A stretch of DNA of 64,000 nt from Pyxicephalus adspersus (lineage: Eukaryota; Chordata; Amphibia; Anura; Pyxicephalidae). Positions 1 through 10,395 of the stretch are shown piece by piece. The position numbers and the translations under genes are program-made. The first letter of the stretch is position 1. Every line of letters begins with the position of its first letter. The stretch lies in NCBI RefSeq assembly GCF_032062135.1, contig NC_092862.1:49026913-49090912 (forward strand). Reading direction: 5' to 3'. The notes under the pieces are model-generated. The model was not told the DNA's origin. It did not search any database and worked only from the letters and a program-made list of their open reading frames with translations.

Positions 1-3000
1 TTTGATAATACGGGTTCGTTAGCCTTTGCCTCCAGAATTTATCAGCAGTCATATTTGGCCAACTCCCCTCGTAAGAAGAAGGCTGGAGTAGCTGTTCTCC
101 TGAAGGATTCACTTCATTTTGTCCTCACTAAGTCTATAATTGACGCTGACGGGAGATTTCTTATTCTGAATGGGACTATACAAGGGACAACTATCACGCT
201 GTGTAATGTTTATGCCCCCAATAATGGTCAGATCCAATTTCTCAGCAAGGTTCTGTCCCTCCTTTCAAAACTTGATCACACATATCTGATGGTGGGGGGG
301 GACTTTAATTTGGCCTTCTCACCCACTCAAGATAGACACGCCTTGCTCCAGACCACACCCTCAGCACAAGTGATAAGTCAATCCCGGGGGTTTAGACAAC
401 TGATCAGACGGTATCATCTTTATGATAATTGGAGGATTCACCACCCCTCTGGGAGACAGTTTTCGTTCTATTCCCCCCCGCATGGTACACATACCCGTAT
501 TGACTATTTATTCACTAATCTCCCTCTCCTGAGGAATAGTACTTCCGCAGAGGTCCACCCAATCTCCTGGTCTGATCATGCTCCCATCACTTTAGAAGTG
601 ACCCTTTCCCCTGCTTCAACGAGAATCTGCCATTGGCGGCTAAATGAATATTTGGCTAAGAACCCGGAAACCAAGTCCTCCTTATCTACCGCTTTAAAAT
701 CTTTCTTCCGGGATAATGAGGGCTCGGTTGCACATACCTCCACGTTGTGGGAGGCACATAAAGCAGTAATCCGGGGCCATTGTATAGCTCTGGGGTCCAG
801 GTTGAAAAGGGACTCTAACTTACAACGATTGATCACGACACGGGCATTAAAGGCCGCTGAAGCGAAATATGTGTCACGACCTTCCTTGGGTCTCTTGAGG
901 GACATAACCTCTCTCCGATCTAAGCTACGAGCCATAGAGCTTAGGACGGTTGGCTGGCAGATGCAGCGAACCCGACAGCACTACTATTATAAGGGCAACA
1001 AAGCAGATTCGCTGCTCGCCCGCAAGTTGAGGGATGGACGGATGCAGTCCTCCCCTGGGGCTATCAGGGACAAGAATGGGTTGGTGTGCTATGATCCCCA
1101 TCAAATAGCCTCCTGTTTTGAAGCTTTTTATTCACAGCTGTACCAAACGGTCCACAATACCCAGGCCCTTCTGGGTAGATCTTTGGAGCCTAATATAGAT
1201 TCATACCTAGCACGTGTTGACCTCCCCAGGATCGAGCCCGAATACCTGGAGTGTCTTAATGCCCCTATCACAGAGGAGGAACTCGGGACAATTATATCTC
1301 ATCTGCCATCTTCTAAAGCTCCAGGCCCGGACGGCCTGCCCTATTTATATTATAAAACATTTTTGCCGGAACTTTCCTCACATCTCCTTCAGGTCTTTAA
1401 TGACTTTATGAAAGGTAAACCGATTCCTCCCTCAATGTTGCAGTCCCACATCACAGTGATACCTAAACCGGACAAAAATCAATTGGAGTGCTCTAATTAT
1501 AGGCCGATAGCCCTTTTAAACTCGGACTTAAAAATTTTTACCAAAATTTTAGCTACTAGATTATCTAAGTTTCTCCCGGCTCTTATACATGGAGATCAAA
1601 CAGGTTTCATTCCATTCAGACAGGTTGGAGACAATACCAGGAGGGTGATCAATATCATAGATATTATTAATAAACGGGAATCCCCTTCCTTGATTCTTAG
1701 TTTGGATGCCGAAAAAGCGTTTGATCGCCTTAGTTGGCCGTTCCTTTTCGCTACCTTGCACAGAATGGGATTTAAGGGGCCATTTGTGAGAGCGCTTAAG
1801 GCTTTGTACTCGGCTCCCTCAGCCTCAGTTAAGCTTCCCCATGCTTCCTCTGCTCTGTTCCCAATTAAAAACGGTACGAGGCAGGGCTGTCCTTTGTCGC
1901 CCCTGCTTTTTGCCTTGTGTATGGAGCCCTTGGCGGCCTGTGTCCGTTCCAATCCCAATATTCACGGGATTCAGGTGAAAGGGAGAGAATATAAGCTTTC
2001 TTTATATGCGGATGATATCCTTTTGACTTTGTCCCAACCGCTGGTTTCTCTTCCCAATTTGTGGAGTGAGCTGAGGATGTATGGGGAGGTGGCAGGGTTT
2101 AAGATTAACTCAACTAAATCAGAGGCCTTGCCGCTTCATATCCCCACATTGGATTTACAGTATTTGCGTGCCTCCTTTGCCTTTATCTGGCAGGTACATT
2201 CCCTCCGCTATCTAGGGACCTATATTACCCCCACTTATGCCCAATTATACTCCAGCAATTTCCCTCCATTATTTCGGGAGGTAACTAATTACCTGAGCAA
2301 ATGGCGGAATCACCCCTTGTCGCTGTTAGGAAGGATTGCTTCAGTTAAAATGATGCTCCTCCCCAAATTGCTCTTCCTTTTTGAGACGCTACCAGTTAAG
2401 GTGCCACCTCCGGCTCTGAAAAGGGTCCAAACGGAGTTTCTCCGGTTTATCTGGGCCTATAAAAGACATAGGGTAGCTCAACGTATTGTATGTTCTCCCA
2501 GGGAGCTTGGAGGATTGGGGGCGCCAGATGTATATAAGTATTACCAGGCGGCCCATTTACGGCACATATTACAGTGGACCTCCCCAACTGCTCCTAGTAT
2601 TTGTGTAGAGTTGGAGGCGGAATGGGTAGCCCCCATCCATCCTAATGCTATGTTGTGGAGCTCCTCATCATTACCGAGGAACTCGGACTTGACAGGGCCT
2701 ATGGTCTTCACGAGGCGCCTCTGGGGAACCTGCAAGACTAAATATGATTTAGCATCTTCCCCATCGCGGTTATCCTCCATAATCCTTAATCCACAAATCC
2801 CAGACAGCCTCTCGAGTGCAATGGCAGGTCCCTGGAGGGACAGGGGTTTGTATCAGATTAGACATATCCTACACCCAGTTGAGCGGAGGCTACTCTCCTT
2901 TGCGGAATTGACTGACAAAGTAGATTTGCCTCGCACCTCTTTCTATGCCTATCTACAAATAAGACACTATGCTATGTCTTTGCAGCCCTCAGCTACCTTC

Positions 3001-3696
3001 CAGGCTCTTACAGCATTTGAGAGATTGTGTATGGAGGGCCCGTGCACCAAGGGCGCAATATCCTCTATTTACCGCCTGCTGCATGCCTCTACATTGGCAG
3101 GCTCTTCTAAATTTGACTACATGCTCAAATGGGAGGCAATTCTTGGCCAATCCCTAACGCCTGAAGATTGGCTAGAAATTTGGGAGGCTGCGCATAATAG
3201 TTCCATTTGCGCTCTGTATAAAGAGAACCTGTATAAAATTGTGATACGGTGGTACCACACTCCAGCGGTGCTTCACCGTCTGTTTCCGGCGGTTGATCCT
3301 ATGTGTTGGAGGTGTGGTGCCCAGCGTGGTACAATAGAACATATATTTTGGTTCTGTCCCCTCCTTCAACCGTATTGGATGCGAGTTAACGACCTGATTA
3401 CCGCGGTGACCCAACAACATACACCATTGGACCCCCTCTATCATCTTTTGGGGCGTCCTTTTTCAACTCTACCGAGGGGCTTTCGTAAACTGGTGTCCCA
3501 TATCCTGGTTGCAGCACGGACATTGATAGCCTCTAGATGGAAGTCAACTTTGCCCCCCTCCCTCGAAGACTTATACAAACGGATCCAAGAGATCCGCCTA
3601 ATGGAATACCTTACAGCACTTATCAGGGACACCTTGGTTAAATTTGAGACGGTATGGGAGGCATGGGACAATTACTATTCTAATTTATCTTTTTGA
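1..3696 (+). CDS. Tx1/L1-type LINE ORF2: endonuclease and reverse transcriptase, 5' end cut by window edge
   Basis: This is the replication protein of a non-LTR retrotransposon, which nicks target DNA and reverse-transcribes its own RNA there. The frame is open from base 1 to the TGA at 3694-3696 (1231 codons) without a stop or frameshift. The true start lies left of the window, and the TTG at 55 is only the first start-like codon. The endonuclease domain shows GDFN at 298-309 and SDHAP from 571, but its first few dozen residues are missing. Reverse transcriptase follows: GPDG near 1327, RPIALLN at 1501-1521, the motif A aspartate at 1705-1707, and YADD at 2005-2016. A C-terminal CCHC knuckle (CWRCG...H...CP) spans 3304-3357. 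Knuckle spacing and domain order fit the Tx1/L1 group. It lies antisense to piezo2 in an intron. The intact frame suggests a young copy. The exact family is not determined. Confidence 0.93.
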   Translation, partial: FDNTGSLAFASRIYQQSYLANSPRKKKAGVAVLLKDSLHFVLTKSIIDADGRFLILNGTIQGTTITLCNVYAPNNGQIQFLSKVLSLLSKLDHTYLMVGGDFNLAFSPTQDRHALLQTTPSAQVISQSRGFRQLIRRYHLYDNWRIHHPSGRQFSFYSPPHGTHTRIDYLFTNLPLLRNSTSAEVHPISWSDHAPITLEVTLSPASTRICHWRLNEYLAKNPETKSSLSTALKSFFRDNEGSVAHTSTLWEAHKAVIRGHCIALGSRLKRDSNLQRLITTRALKAAEAKYVSRPSLGLLRDITSLRSKLRAIELRTVGWQMQRTRQHYYYKGNKADSLLARKLRDGRMQSSPGAIRDKNGLVCYDPHQIASCFEAFYSQLYQTVHNTQALLGRSLEPNIDSYLARVDLPRIEPEYLECLNAPITEEELGTIISHLPSSKAPGPDGLPYLYYKTFLPELSSHLLQVFNDFMKGKPIPPSMLQSHITVIPKPDKNQLECSNYRPIALLNSDLKIFTKILATRLSKFLPALIHGDQTGFIPFRQVGDNTRRVINIIDIINKRESPSLILSLDAEKAFDRLSWPFLFATLHRMGFKGPFVRALKALYSAPSASVKLPHASSALFPIKNGTRQGCPLSPLLFALCMEPLAACVRSNPNIHGIQVKGREYKLSLYADDILLTLSQPLVSLPNLWSELRMYGEVAGFKINSTKSEALPLHIPTLDLQYLRASFAFIWQVHSLRYLGTYITPTYAQLYSSNFPPLFREVTNYLSKWRNHPLSLLGRIASVKMMLLPKLLFLFETLPVKVPPPALKRVQTEFLRFIWAYKRHRVAQRIVCSPRELGGLGAPDVYKYYQAAHLRHILQWTSPTAPSICVELEAEWVAPIHPNAMLWSSSSLPRNSDLTGPMVFTRRLWGTCKTKYDLASSPSRLSSIILNPQIPDSLSSAMAGPWRDRGLYQIRHILHPVERRLLSFAELTDKVDLPRTSFYAYLQIRHYAMSLQPSATFQALTAFERLCMEGPCTKGAISSIYRLLHASTLAGSSKFDYMLKWEAILGQSLTPEDWLEIWEAAHNSSICALYKENLYKIVIRWYHTPAVLHRLFPAVDPMCWRCGAQRGTIEHIFWFCPLLQPYWMRVNDLITAVTQQHTPLDPLYHLLGRPFSTLPRGFRKLVSHILVAARTLIASRWKSTLPPSLEDLYKRIQEIRLMEYLTALIRDTLVKFETVWEAWDNYYSNLSF

Positions 3697-3960
3697 TCTC
3701 TGCGGGCTTTTCCCTCAAACGGTGATTGTTATTTGATCCTAGAAATGATAAAGAACAACTAAACCATCTTGATTGAAAATCACTAAAGAAACTTTGCAGG
3801 AGGAAGAAACATAGGTTGAAAAAAGACATAAGACCATCAAGTTCAACATTGAAGATTTGGAGAATGAGTTGTAGAGAAGCTATGAGAACTACATTTTATG
3901 TTCTAAAATGGACACCCTATGTTGTGATTGGCTTCGGCTTCATATGTCTACAACACAGCT
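3697..3960 (+). other. LINE 3' flank with a fragment of a GGTTGAAAAAAGAC-type repeat
   Basis: After the LINE stop codon come about 110 bases with no feature I recognise, presumably LINE 3' untranslated sequence. Then 3813-3852 matches the start of the repeat at 26779-26975 (shared core TAGGTTGAAAAAAGAC followed by CCATCAAGTTCAA). No poly(A) or simple-repeat tail marks the LINE 3' end. The 5' end is outside the window, so a target-site duplication cannot be sought. Confidence 0.5.
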
Positions 3961-4086
3961 GAGTACTGTGTGTGATACTTTTCTATTTGCTCTAACAGCT
4001 AATTTTACGGGACAAGCATTAGGGGTCCACATTTGTCCTGAAAAATTAACTGTTAGTGCAAATAGAAAAGAATCGTAGACAGTGCT
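3961..4086. repeat. Long imperfect hairpin (about 55-bp arms, 17-nt loop)
   Basis: The left arm 3961-4015 and right arm 4033-4086 are imperfect reverse complements. The best-paired block is TTTTCTATTTGC followed by TAACAG in the left arm, answered by GCAAATAGAAAA in the right. Only about 17 bases lie between the arms. It could be a small palindromic transposon remnant or, less likely, a hairpin RNA. There is no coding potential. Confidence 0.7.
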
Positions 4087-4378
4087 GAACTTTGTTGTTG
4101 CAAGTGCTTTAATATCGTTACAGTGACCTTACTCGTCTGTAACCATGCTACGTCTACTAAAACTGTCAATATTATGTCTGTCTGATTGGATTTTAGTGAC
4201 TTTCTGTTAAATTTTTTGCAAATTTTTTATATATTTTTTCATCATTATTATTATTATTATTATATACTATATGTGCTACATACCTTTGAAAGCCTAGCTG
4301 TCGAAATGTTTTCTCCCACGTTGTACCTGTAATTGCAAAAAAAAAAAATCAGTGTTATAGAAGCAACCCAATTACAGC

Positions 4379-4478
4379 ATACTTTATATGCTTTATGTAT
4401 ACTTTATATATACTTTATATATGCTTTATGTATACTTGTGATATAAGGGACATACTTTATATGTCCTTTATATCACAA
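4379..4478. repeat. CTTTATAT-type tandem repeat ending in an 18-bp hairpin
   Basis: From 4379 the motif ACTTTATATG or ACTTTATATA recurs every 10-24 bases. At its right end TGTGATATAAGGGACATA (4437-4454) faces its reverse complement at 4460-4477 with one mismatch, separated by five bases. This is simple-repeat structure without a recognised function. Confidence 0.75.
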
Positions 4479-5249
4479 AATGTAAAACTAATAAAACCTA
4501 ATATCATTTAACATCAGTTCAGAAATAAACACATTTGCCAATTGCCTGCCAAAAAAATATCATGACTAAATCTATTCCCACTAAAATGAAGAGGAAGACA
4601 GCGTGGCCTCTCACCCTATTTGTCCTCTTATTATACAATACTATGTACGTCTACACATTAACAACAAGACAAAAAAGGATGTGTGCAGCTGCCTTGTGCC
4701 AGGGTTATCCGCATCACAGGTGCAGCAGAAACCTATGAGTGACACAATCAAAAGAAAACAGTGGAAATAATAAGGCTGTGTTGAAACTAAAGGCCGCAAT
4801 AATCAAAACTAATATTTCCATTTTGGCTGGGAATTGATGAGGTCAATCACCCACTGGTTTCTTAAATGGGAAAGAGGGGGGAGCCATATTGTTTGCTTTG
4901 TACTTTGTACATGTACTATGTTCTACACTGTTTTCTCTAAGCACTGTCGATTTCATGAATTCCAAAGTGACTTGAACTTGAATATAAATTTTCCGATACA
5001 CTTGTTATCAAAGCTATAGTTTCTTGTTGACAATAATCCTTGTAAATGCTTAGTCATAGTAAAAACTAATGCAAAGTATCTGATTTTGTGATAATGCCTA
5101 AAAATTAAATCTCAAGCAATGGGAATGCACCATACCTAAATCTCACATGGGATATTTGATTGCTGTTTGTATTCTCCTCCATTGCTCAGGCCAGCTTAGT
5201 CTATGATTACTTACTACTACTACTGTTTTTACTGTGCATGCTACATTGT

Positions 5250-5385
5250 AAATGTCTCCAGAGCAAAACTTAGAACAAGGAAGACAATTGATATATGTAG
5301 AATAGTTTGTAAGCTCCACTGAATAAACTGCAAGGCTGAAATATTTAGCTATGGCGCCTGGCACTGACAAATTTAAATGAAACAA
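5250..5385 (+). repeat. Diverged interspersed repeat, copy 1 (copy 2 at 6835-6940)
   Basis: This stretch and 6835-6940 share an ordered set of matches: CCAGAGCAAAA, then AGAACA(A)GGAA, then a TAAACTG or CAAACTG block, then GGC(G/A)CCTG and AATTTAAA. Copy 1 carries an extra segment of about 20 bases in the middle. Neither copy has long terminal repeats or an ORF. I do not know the family. Confidence 0.5.
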
Positions 5386-5490
5386 TTAATATTAATTAAT
5401 ATTAACAACAAATATTGAAAGAAGTGTCCAGTCCTTAGTCTATGATAGTTTCTGTTGCACACAGATTTTTACAGTGCTGGCTACATTATA

Positions 5491-5735
5491 AAGCTACATA
5501 CACACGTCAAATTTTTCTCGCCCGGCTCAGGGTGGATATCGGGTGAGAATCTGGCGTGTGTACAGCCCGCGTCGTTCATCGTCCGTGGATCCATCCTGGC
5601 GGATCCACGGACAAAGAATGACGAGCGATCCTGATGCAAGGGAAGGGGGAGAGCGCGCAGCAGGGTGTCGCTCCATCGCTCTCCCCCTCCCCTCTCCATA
5701 GAGCAAAACGGTGCCGTATGTACAGCACTCGTGGG
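5491..5735 (-). mobile_element. Non-autonomous inverted-repeat element, family A, reverse orientation, one end missing
   Basis: It starts with AAGCTACATACACACGT and continues with blocks seen in the reverse complement of the complete copy at 10800-11053: GAGAATCTGGC(G/A)TGTGTA, TCCTGGC(G/A)GATCCA, CTCCCCTCTCCA and ACGGTGC(C/T)GTATGT. The far terminal repeat is absent, so this copy is truncated or eroded. The segment is strikingly GC- and CpG-rich against its flanks. No transposase is encoded. Confidence 0.7.
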
Positions 5736-6834
5736 TACTAGGGCAACCACTAGACTTAAATGATACAGCATATATCATCCTGCAGAAAAATATATTTGGA
5801 TGAAATTGCTCTTGAAGTCCTCAGCGATAGCAGAAAAAATCAGCAGGAATAATAATATTAATGTGGGTGTAGAAATGCTTTGGACGTCTGTGGGTATTTG
5901 TGTGGCCAAAGTATTTTCAGATGAAGGAAGATGTTTTACTGTAACAAGGTGTACCTAAATATGGTGCAGCCTACAAGCGAACGTGTTGCAGAATAACCTT
6001 TCTGTAATTGTTGCTTCCTGTTTATATGAGCCACTGTGGTTACCAGAAACATGCAAGCATAAAAGTCCAAGACTGGGTACCTTAATAACCCCAGACCATA
6101 AACACTAATGTAAACAAGACAGGATTAATGTTATGTGACAAACAAAATATTTGTAGCTTTAGTCAGCACAAAATTGTGCAGTAATTCTCCAAATCTGACT
6201 AATGTTCTCTTTCACTGGTGGAAACAGCAAAGCATTCATAAAACCAGGGTAGAATGTATACTTGGTCATAATTACAGTTTTCTCTGTAATACTGTTTACT
6301 GCAGCGTTGTAATGCCATCTTTAACACATTCAACCATTGTCTTTTAAGATATACCCTTTTCCCTTTTTCAGGGTGCCCTGTCTATATAAAGCTCACTTCT
6401 AAACACTTCATATTTACATTTCCATAGCTCCCCTGGTGCTACTACTTAAGTTGATGCCACTGCAAAATAGCATGGCATGGGGGCACATTTTTATTGAGTT
6501 TTGTATATAAATATATACAGTACACATAAAATAACAAAAACAAAAAGTAAGGAGTAAATGGGTAGTGATGGAGAGGTTAGTATAAAGTGTTTAAGGGTCT
6601 CTTTACATAATCACGTATGTCTGCAAATAAATTCTTACAGCCCCTTGGAGTTGGAGTGGTTTTCTGAGCAAAAAATTGCATTCTGCGACTTCACTAAAGG
6701 TTCACTACAAAACTCACTACCAAAAATGTTAAATGATGAAGACTCCATTGGCAAGATTTTCCTGCTGATATTTCTGCCCCTATTCTGTTTTAAAATAATG
6801 ACTCTCCTATAAAAGTTTAGACATCAGAGAGAGA

Positions 6835-6940
6835 ATAGTTGTATCCAGAGCAAAAATCAGAACAGGAAACAAGTTTTAGTTTCTGAGCTCTGCTGATCAA
6901 ACTGGCACCTGACATTGAAGAATTTAAACAAATTTTCAAA
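6835..6940 (+). repeat. Diverged interspersed repeat, copy 2 (see 5250-5385)
   Basis: It matches copy 1 in order through CCAGAGCAAAA, AGAACAGGAA, CAAACTGGCACCTGAC and AATTTAAAC. It is shorter than copy 1 and non-coding. Confidence 0.5.
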
Positions 6941-7170
6941 GAACTAGCTTTTCCTCAGCCATTGTCTGTGATTGGAGTGCAGTCTGCAGACAAGCTGAAT
7001 GCAATATGTAGAATTTGGTTCTCTATTTACCAAAAAACACAGGGAAAGATAAAGCATAAAGGTATGAGGGTAAATCTGCAAAGTTGATTATTTTCATTGG
7101 AACTTTATTTTCAATACAGGCATTTTGAGGAATTAAAATGATCTACAATTTAGTACCAATAATGAACACA

Positions 7171-7240
7171 TTATTAAAGTTCTCCAAGACTGGGGAATAT
7201 ACACTTTCATCAGTGAAGCTGGAAGCTTTAATTAATCAGG
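7171..7240. repeat. Family B inverted-repeat element, deleted core
   Basis: It reads TTATTAAAGTTCTCCAAGAC, then ACACTTTCATCAGTGAAGCTG, then jumps to the opposite end AAGCTTTAATTAATCAGG. These are the two outer ends of the complete family B element at 10173-10395 with the centre missing. Confidence 0.7.
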
Positions 7241-7261
7241 TTAGTAGGCCAATCCCAGTAC

Positions 7262-7583
7262 TTTTATTATTATTATACAGTATGTATATTGTGCCAACAT
7301 ATTATGCTGTACAAGTCCATAGTCATATCACTAGCTGTCCCTCAAAGGGGGTCACAATCTAATGTCTTAATCATAGTTACATGTCTTTAATACAGTCTAA
7401 GGTCAATTTTTGGGGGGAAGCCAAATAACCTAACTGGATGTTTTTGTTATTGTGGTAGGAAACCCAGACAAACACAGTTTGAAACGGCAAACTCCATGCA
7501 AATTGTGTCCTGTCTGGGCTTCGAACCTGGGACCTAGCGCTGCAAAGGCCAGAGTGCTAACCCCTGAGACACCATGCTGCCCC
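7262..7583 (-). mobile_element. L2-type LINE/SINE 3' tail, reverse orientation
   Basis: The left end, TTTATTATTATTATACAG then TGTGCCAACATATTATGC, is the reverse complement of the 3' tail of the L2-type LINE at 23250-23890 (GCGTAATATGTTGGCGCTAT plus an ATT-rich run). Further in, GGAAACCCAGACAAACAC, CAAACTCCATGCA and TTCGAACCTGGGACC resemble the widespread vertebrate repeat block often seen beside L2-type tails. The TTCGAAC box looks tRNA-like, but there is no tRNA cloverleaf. Confidence 0.7.
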
Positions 7584-8199
7584 ATGAAGGTGAATGTAGA
7601 TATACAGTACAAGAAATAAATGCACACTTTCATAATATGAATATTCATGTAAAACTCTTTGATCTTTTTAATATGAGTAAAGTTTTGCAGAAAGTGATTC
7701 TTAACATGCAGAGGCAGAAATCTTCAATGTATTTTATTCATTTATCCATTACCATCTTCTCCCACTGTGCTTGTGTAATACAAATTTCCTAAAGTGTTGT
7801 TTACAGCGTTTAATCAGGGAAACATAATCCATTTTTATTCCTTAAATCATTCCCATTAGATTACCATGCTTAAATGTTTACTTCACATAGAAGACAGTTA
7901 ATGCCCTTTTGGACCTTTGCTTCTACTGCAGAGACAAAATCACATTTGCTTTTCAGAATATTTATAGGCCAGCAAGATGCTTTTCATAGATAGTTTTAAT
8001 TCAACAAGACCAGCCTGTAGCCCGGTAAAGTCCATGTGCAGTAGCTTACATGAAAAATAGAAAAATGGGTTTTATACCCAAGAACAATGTTTTATATATT
8101 TCATTTTACCAGTCTTAATATTTTCAGACTTTTTGTTCTCCTTTTGTTTACCTGGTGATCTTGCAGACAGTATACTTCCTGTTCCAGGGTGAAAACACT

Positions 8200-8750
8200 T
8201 ACCGTATTTTTTGCCATATAAGACGCACATTTTCTTCCCCAAAACTGGGGGGGAAAAGTTAGTGCGTCCTATACGACAAATGTGTTAAAAAAAATAATTA
8301 AAATATTATACTCACCCGATACCCGGATCCTGCGTGTGTCTCTGGCTGCAGCGTGTCTCTCTTCTCTCCTCTGCCAGCATCGTGTTTTCTCCTGTCTGTA
8401 AAGCAAAGCGAAAGAAGCCGGCACAGCGCCACCTGCTGTTCCCTGTCCTAACTGCCGTACAATAGAAAAAAAGCACAGAGTGATCAGAAGGGGAGTTTGA
8501 ATGACAGAGTGATCAGAAGGGGAGTTTGAATGACACAGAGTGATCAGAAAGGGAATTTGAAAGGTAGAGAGTGATCAGAAAGGGAATTTGAATGGCACAT
8601 GAGTGATCAGAAGGGGAATACCGGTATGAATGGCACATGAGTGATCAGAAGGGGAATAATCTTTCAGAATCTTTTTTTCTAGATTTTCCTCCTTTAAAAT
8701 TGGGTGCGTCTTATATTCCGGAACGTCTTATACGGCGAAAAATACGGTAT
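8200..8750. mobile_element. Non-autonomous DNA transposon with about 26-bp terminal inverted repeats
   Basis: The left end ACCGTATTTTTTGCCATATA and the right end (reverse complement ACCGTATTTTTCGCCGTATA) pair closely. Subterminal AAGACGCAC and GTGCGTCTTAT boxes repeat the symmetry. TA sits at both ends, compatible with a TA target duplication. The 550-bp interior has no transposase ORF. It holds a moderately GC-rich left half and a minisatellite on the right. Similar termini are common in vertebrate genomes; I do not assign a superfamily. Confidence 0.85.
8476..8660 (+). repeat. Minisatellite, about six units of 29-38 bp, inside the TIR element
   Basis: The core GAGTGATCAGAA(G/A)GGGA recurs six times, starting near 8477, 8506, 8538, 8570, 8601 and 8639. 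The spacers (AATGACACA or AATGGCACAT) vary, and a six-base CCGGTA insert lies in the fifth unit. The array stops just before the right terminal repeat. Confidence 0.9.
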
Positions 8751-10172
8751 ATACTTTACTGTATCTATAAGGATGCAAACTTTCACCCTAGGACTACAGA
8801 ACATCTTTGTCATCATCTTTATAAAATAGATGAAAGGATTCTGTAGTTCACAGAGAGAACTGGCTAAAATGATTACAATACAGTAAAGGTTAGGTATTAT
8901 TAGGGTGTACAATTTTTTGGCCAGGTTACATAACATTTACTGGAAAGAATAATAAAAAATATGTAATTGGTAGGTAGTCACTGGCAAGAAGCCACATCAA
9001 GCCCAGGGGTGACAAAGGTTTCTCCATCTGTTCTCTCTCCTTCACATACATTTTGGACCAATTCCAATTAAGCAGTACCTTTTTTTCAAACTTAAATAAG
9101 TTATAATTTAATGGCAGGCATATATAATAAACACATAGCTCTGTATCCAAAATATAATAAAGTTGATGTTTATTTTGCTTTTTATTTTTATTCTGAGTAT
9201 ATTGTTTTTATTCTAGTTCTTTCTTTTCACCCTTATCAACATACTAATGATTTTGAAATGAAGTGGGCTGCAGATTCAAATGTACACTGTGTGAAGGTCA
9301 CAAATACAAATCCACTACAAATACTTTTAATGTATTTCCAATACTTTTCCTGCTTTTTCCAAGGTAGGCTTTTTGAAATATTTTTTAATGTTTTTTTCCA
9401 TCAATAATATACAAAATATAGCAAAACTGTCATAATTTTAGCTGAGGGTGGCTAAGAAGAACAACAGGCAGTTCTTATTTTTAGGAAACATTAATAATAA
9501 TGTACCATCTCACCACCAGGATGAAGTATTACATCACAATTTGCTCCATCACACTATGCAGTGTCCTCTATATGTTAATACATTTGGGGAATGTGACACC
9601 TTGGTATTTAGGACTCTAAATTTATTTCAGGGAAACAACATAGAATCACTATGGAAAACGGATACCCTACTGTAATCACTTAGTCAAATTTGTCCATAAA
9701 CTGTTCTGCTCTGTCTGTCTTTATATATACTCTAGACACACAGTTTACGCGAATCTTAATATAAGTATAAATGTTTAGATCCGTGGGAGCAAAGGTGGGC
9801 ATATAAGTCACAACATGACAGAGAACAGAGCATGCCACTTAAAATATCACCAATTAATTCTTTTCTCAATGGGCTTTACAAAGAAATAAAAATTGAAAAA
9901 ATTGAAATATCAAATTAGCTACAGAGAAGGTATTGTTTTTATAAGGGAAATAATAAATAGCCCAGGGATTCAGTCTTTCTAGATGAACTGAAATGTCCTG
10001 TATTTGACAAGCATGGTACAACAACTAGGGAATGCTAGAAGTAAGGAAAGACTGGCAAAGCATCTGTTTCCTCTCTATAGCTAAATATAACTAAAACCCC
10101 AGATCAAGATAAAAAATGGTGTTGTGCAAGCAATTAAATAGGCAAAAGAGGACTAAACCAGTAGACACACTA

Positions 10173-10395
10173 GGCCTTATTTATTAAAGCTCTCAAAGAC
10201 TGGAAAGGAGACACTTTCAACAGTGAAGCTGGGTGATCCAGCAAACCTCGAATGGATCTGGTCCAGGACTGAAAACATTTGCTAACAAATAGAAAATGAC
10301 TTTTTAGGAAATCCATTCCAGGTTTGCTGGATCACTCCGCTTTACTGATGAAAGTGTACATTCTTCAGCCTTGGAGAGCTTTAATAAATCAGACC
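10173..10395. mobile_element. Family B inverted-repeat element, complete copy
   Basis: This is a foldback element of about 223 bp. The left arm (GGCCTTATTTATTAAAGC, then GGTGATCCAGCAAACCT) is answered by the right arm read in reverse (GGTCTGATTTATTAAAGC, then AGTGATCCAGCAAACCT). The arms are about 85-90 bp. A short core contains GAAAACATTTGCTAACAAAT. There is no ORF. Other copies or pieces lie at 7171, 24375, 25617, 43578 and 49313. I recall such sequences as common in frog genomes but know no name. Confidence 0.88.

Noticed and set aside
4834..5019. Small Cys/Phe-rich ORF
   Set aside because: Short, AT-rich and without a signal peptide, cysteine pattern or neighbours that would support a gene.
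7505..7583. tRNA-like TTCGAAC box
   Set aside because: There is no A box, acceptor stem or cloverleaf. It is part of a common tail repeat.
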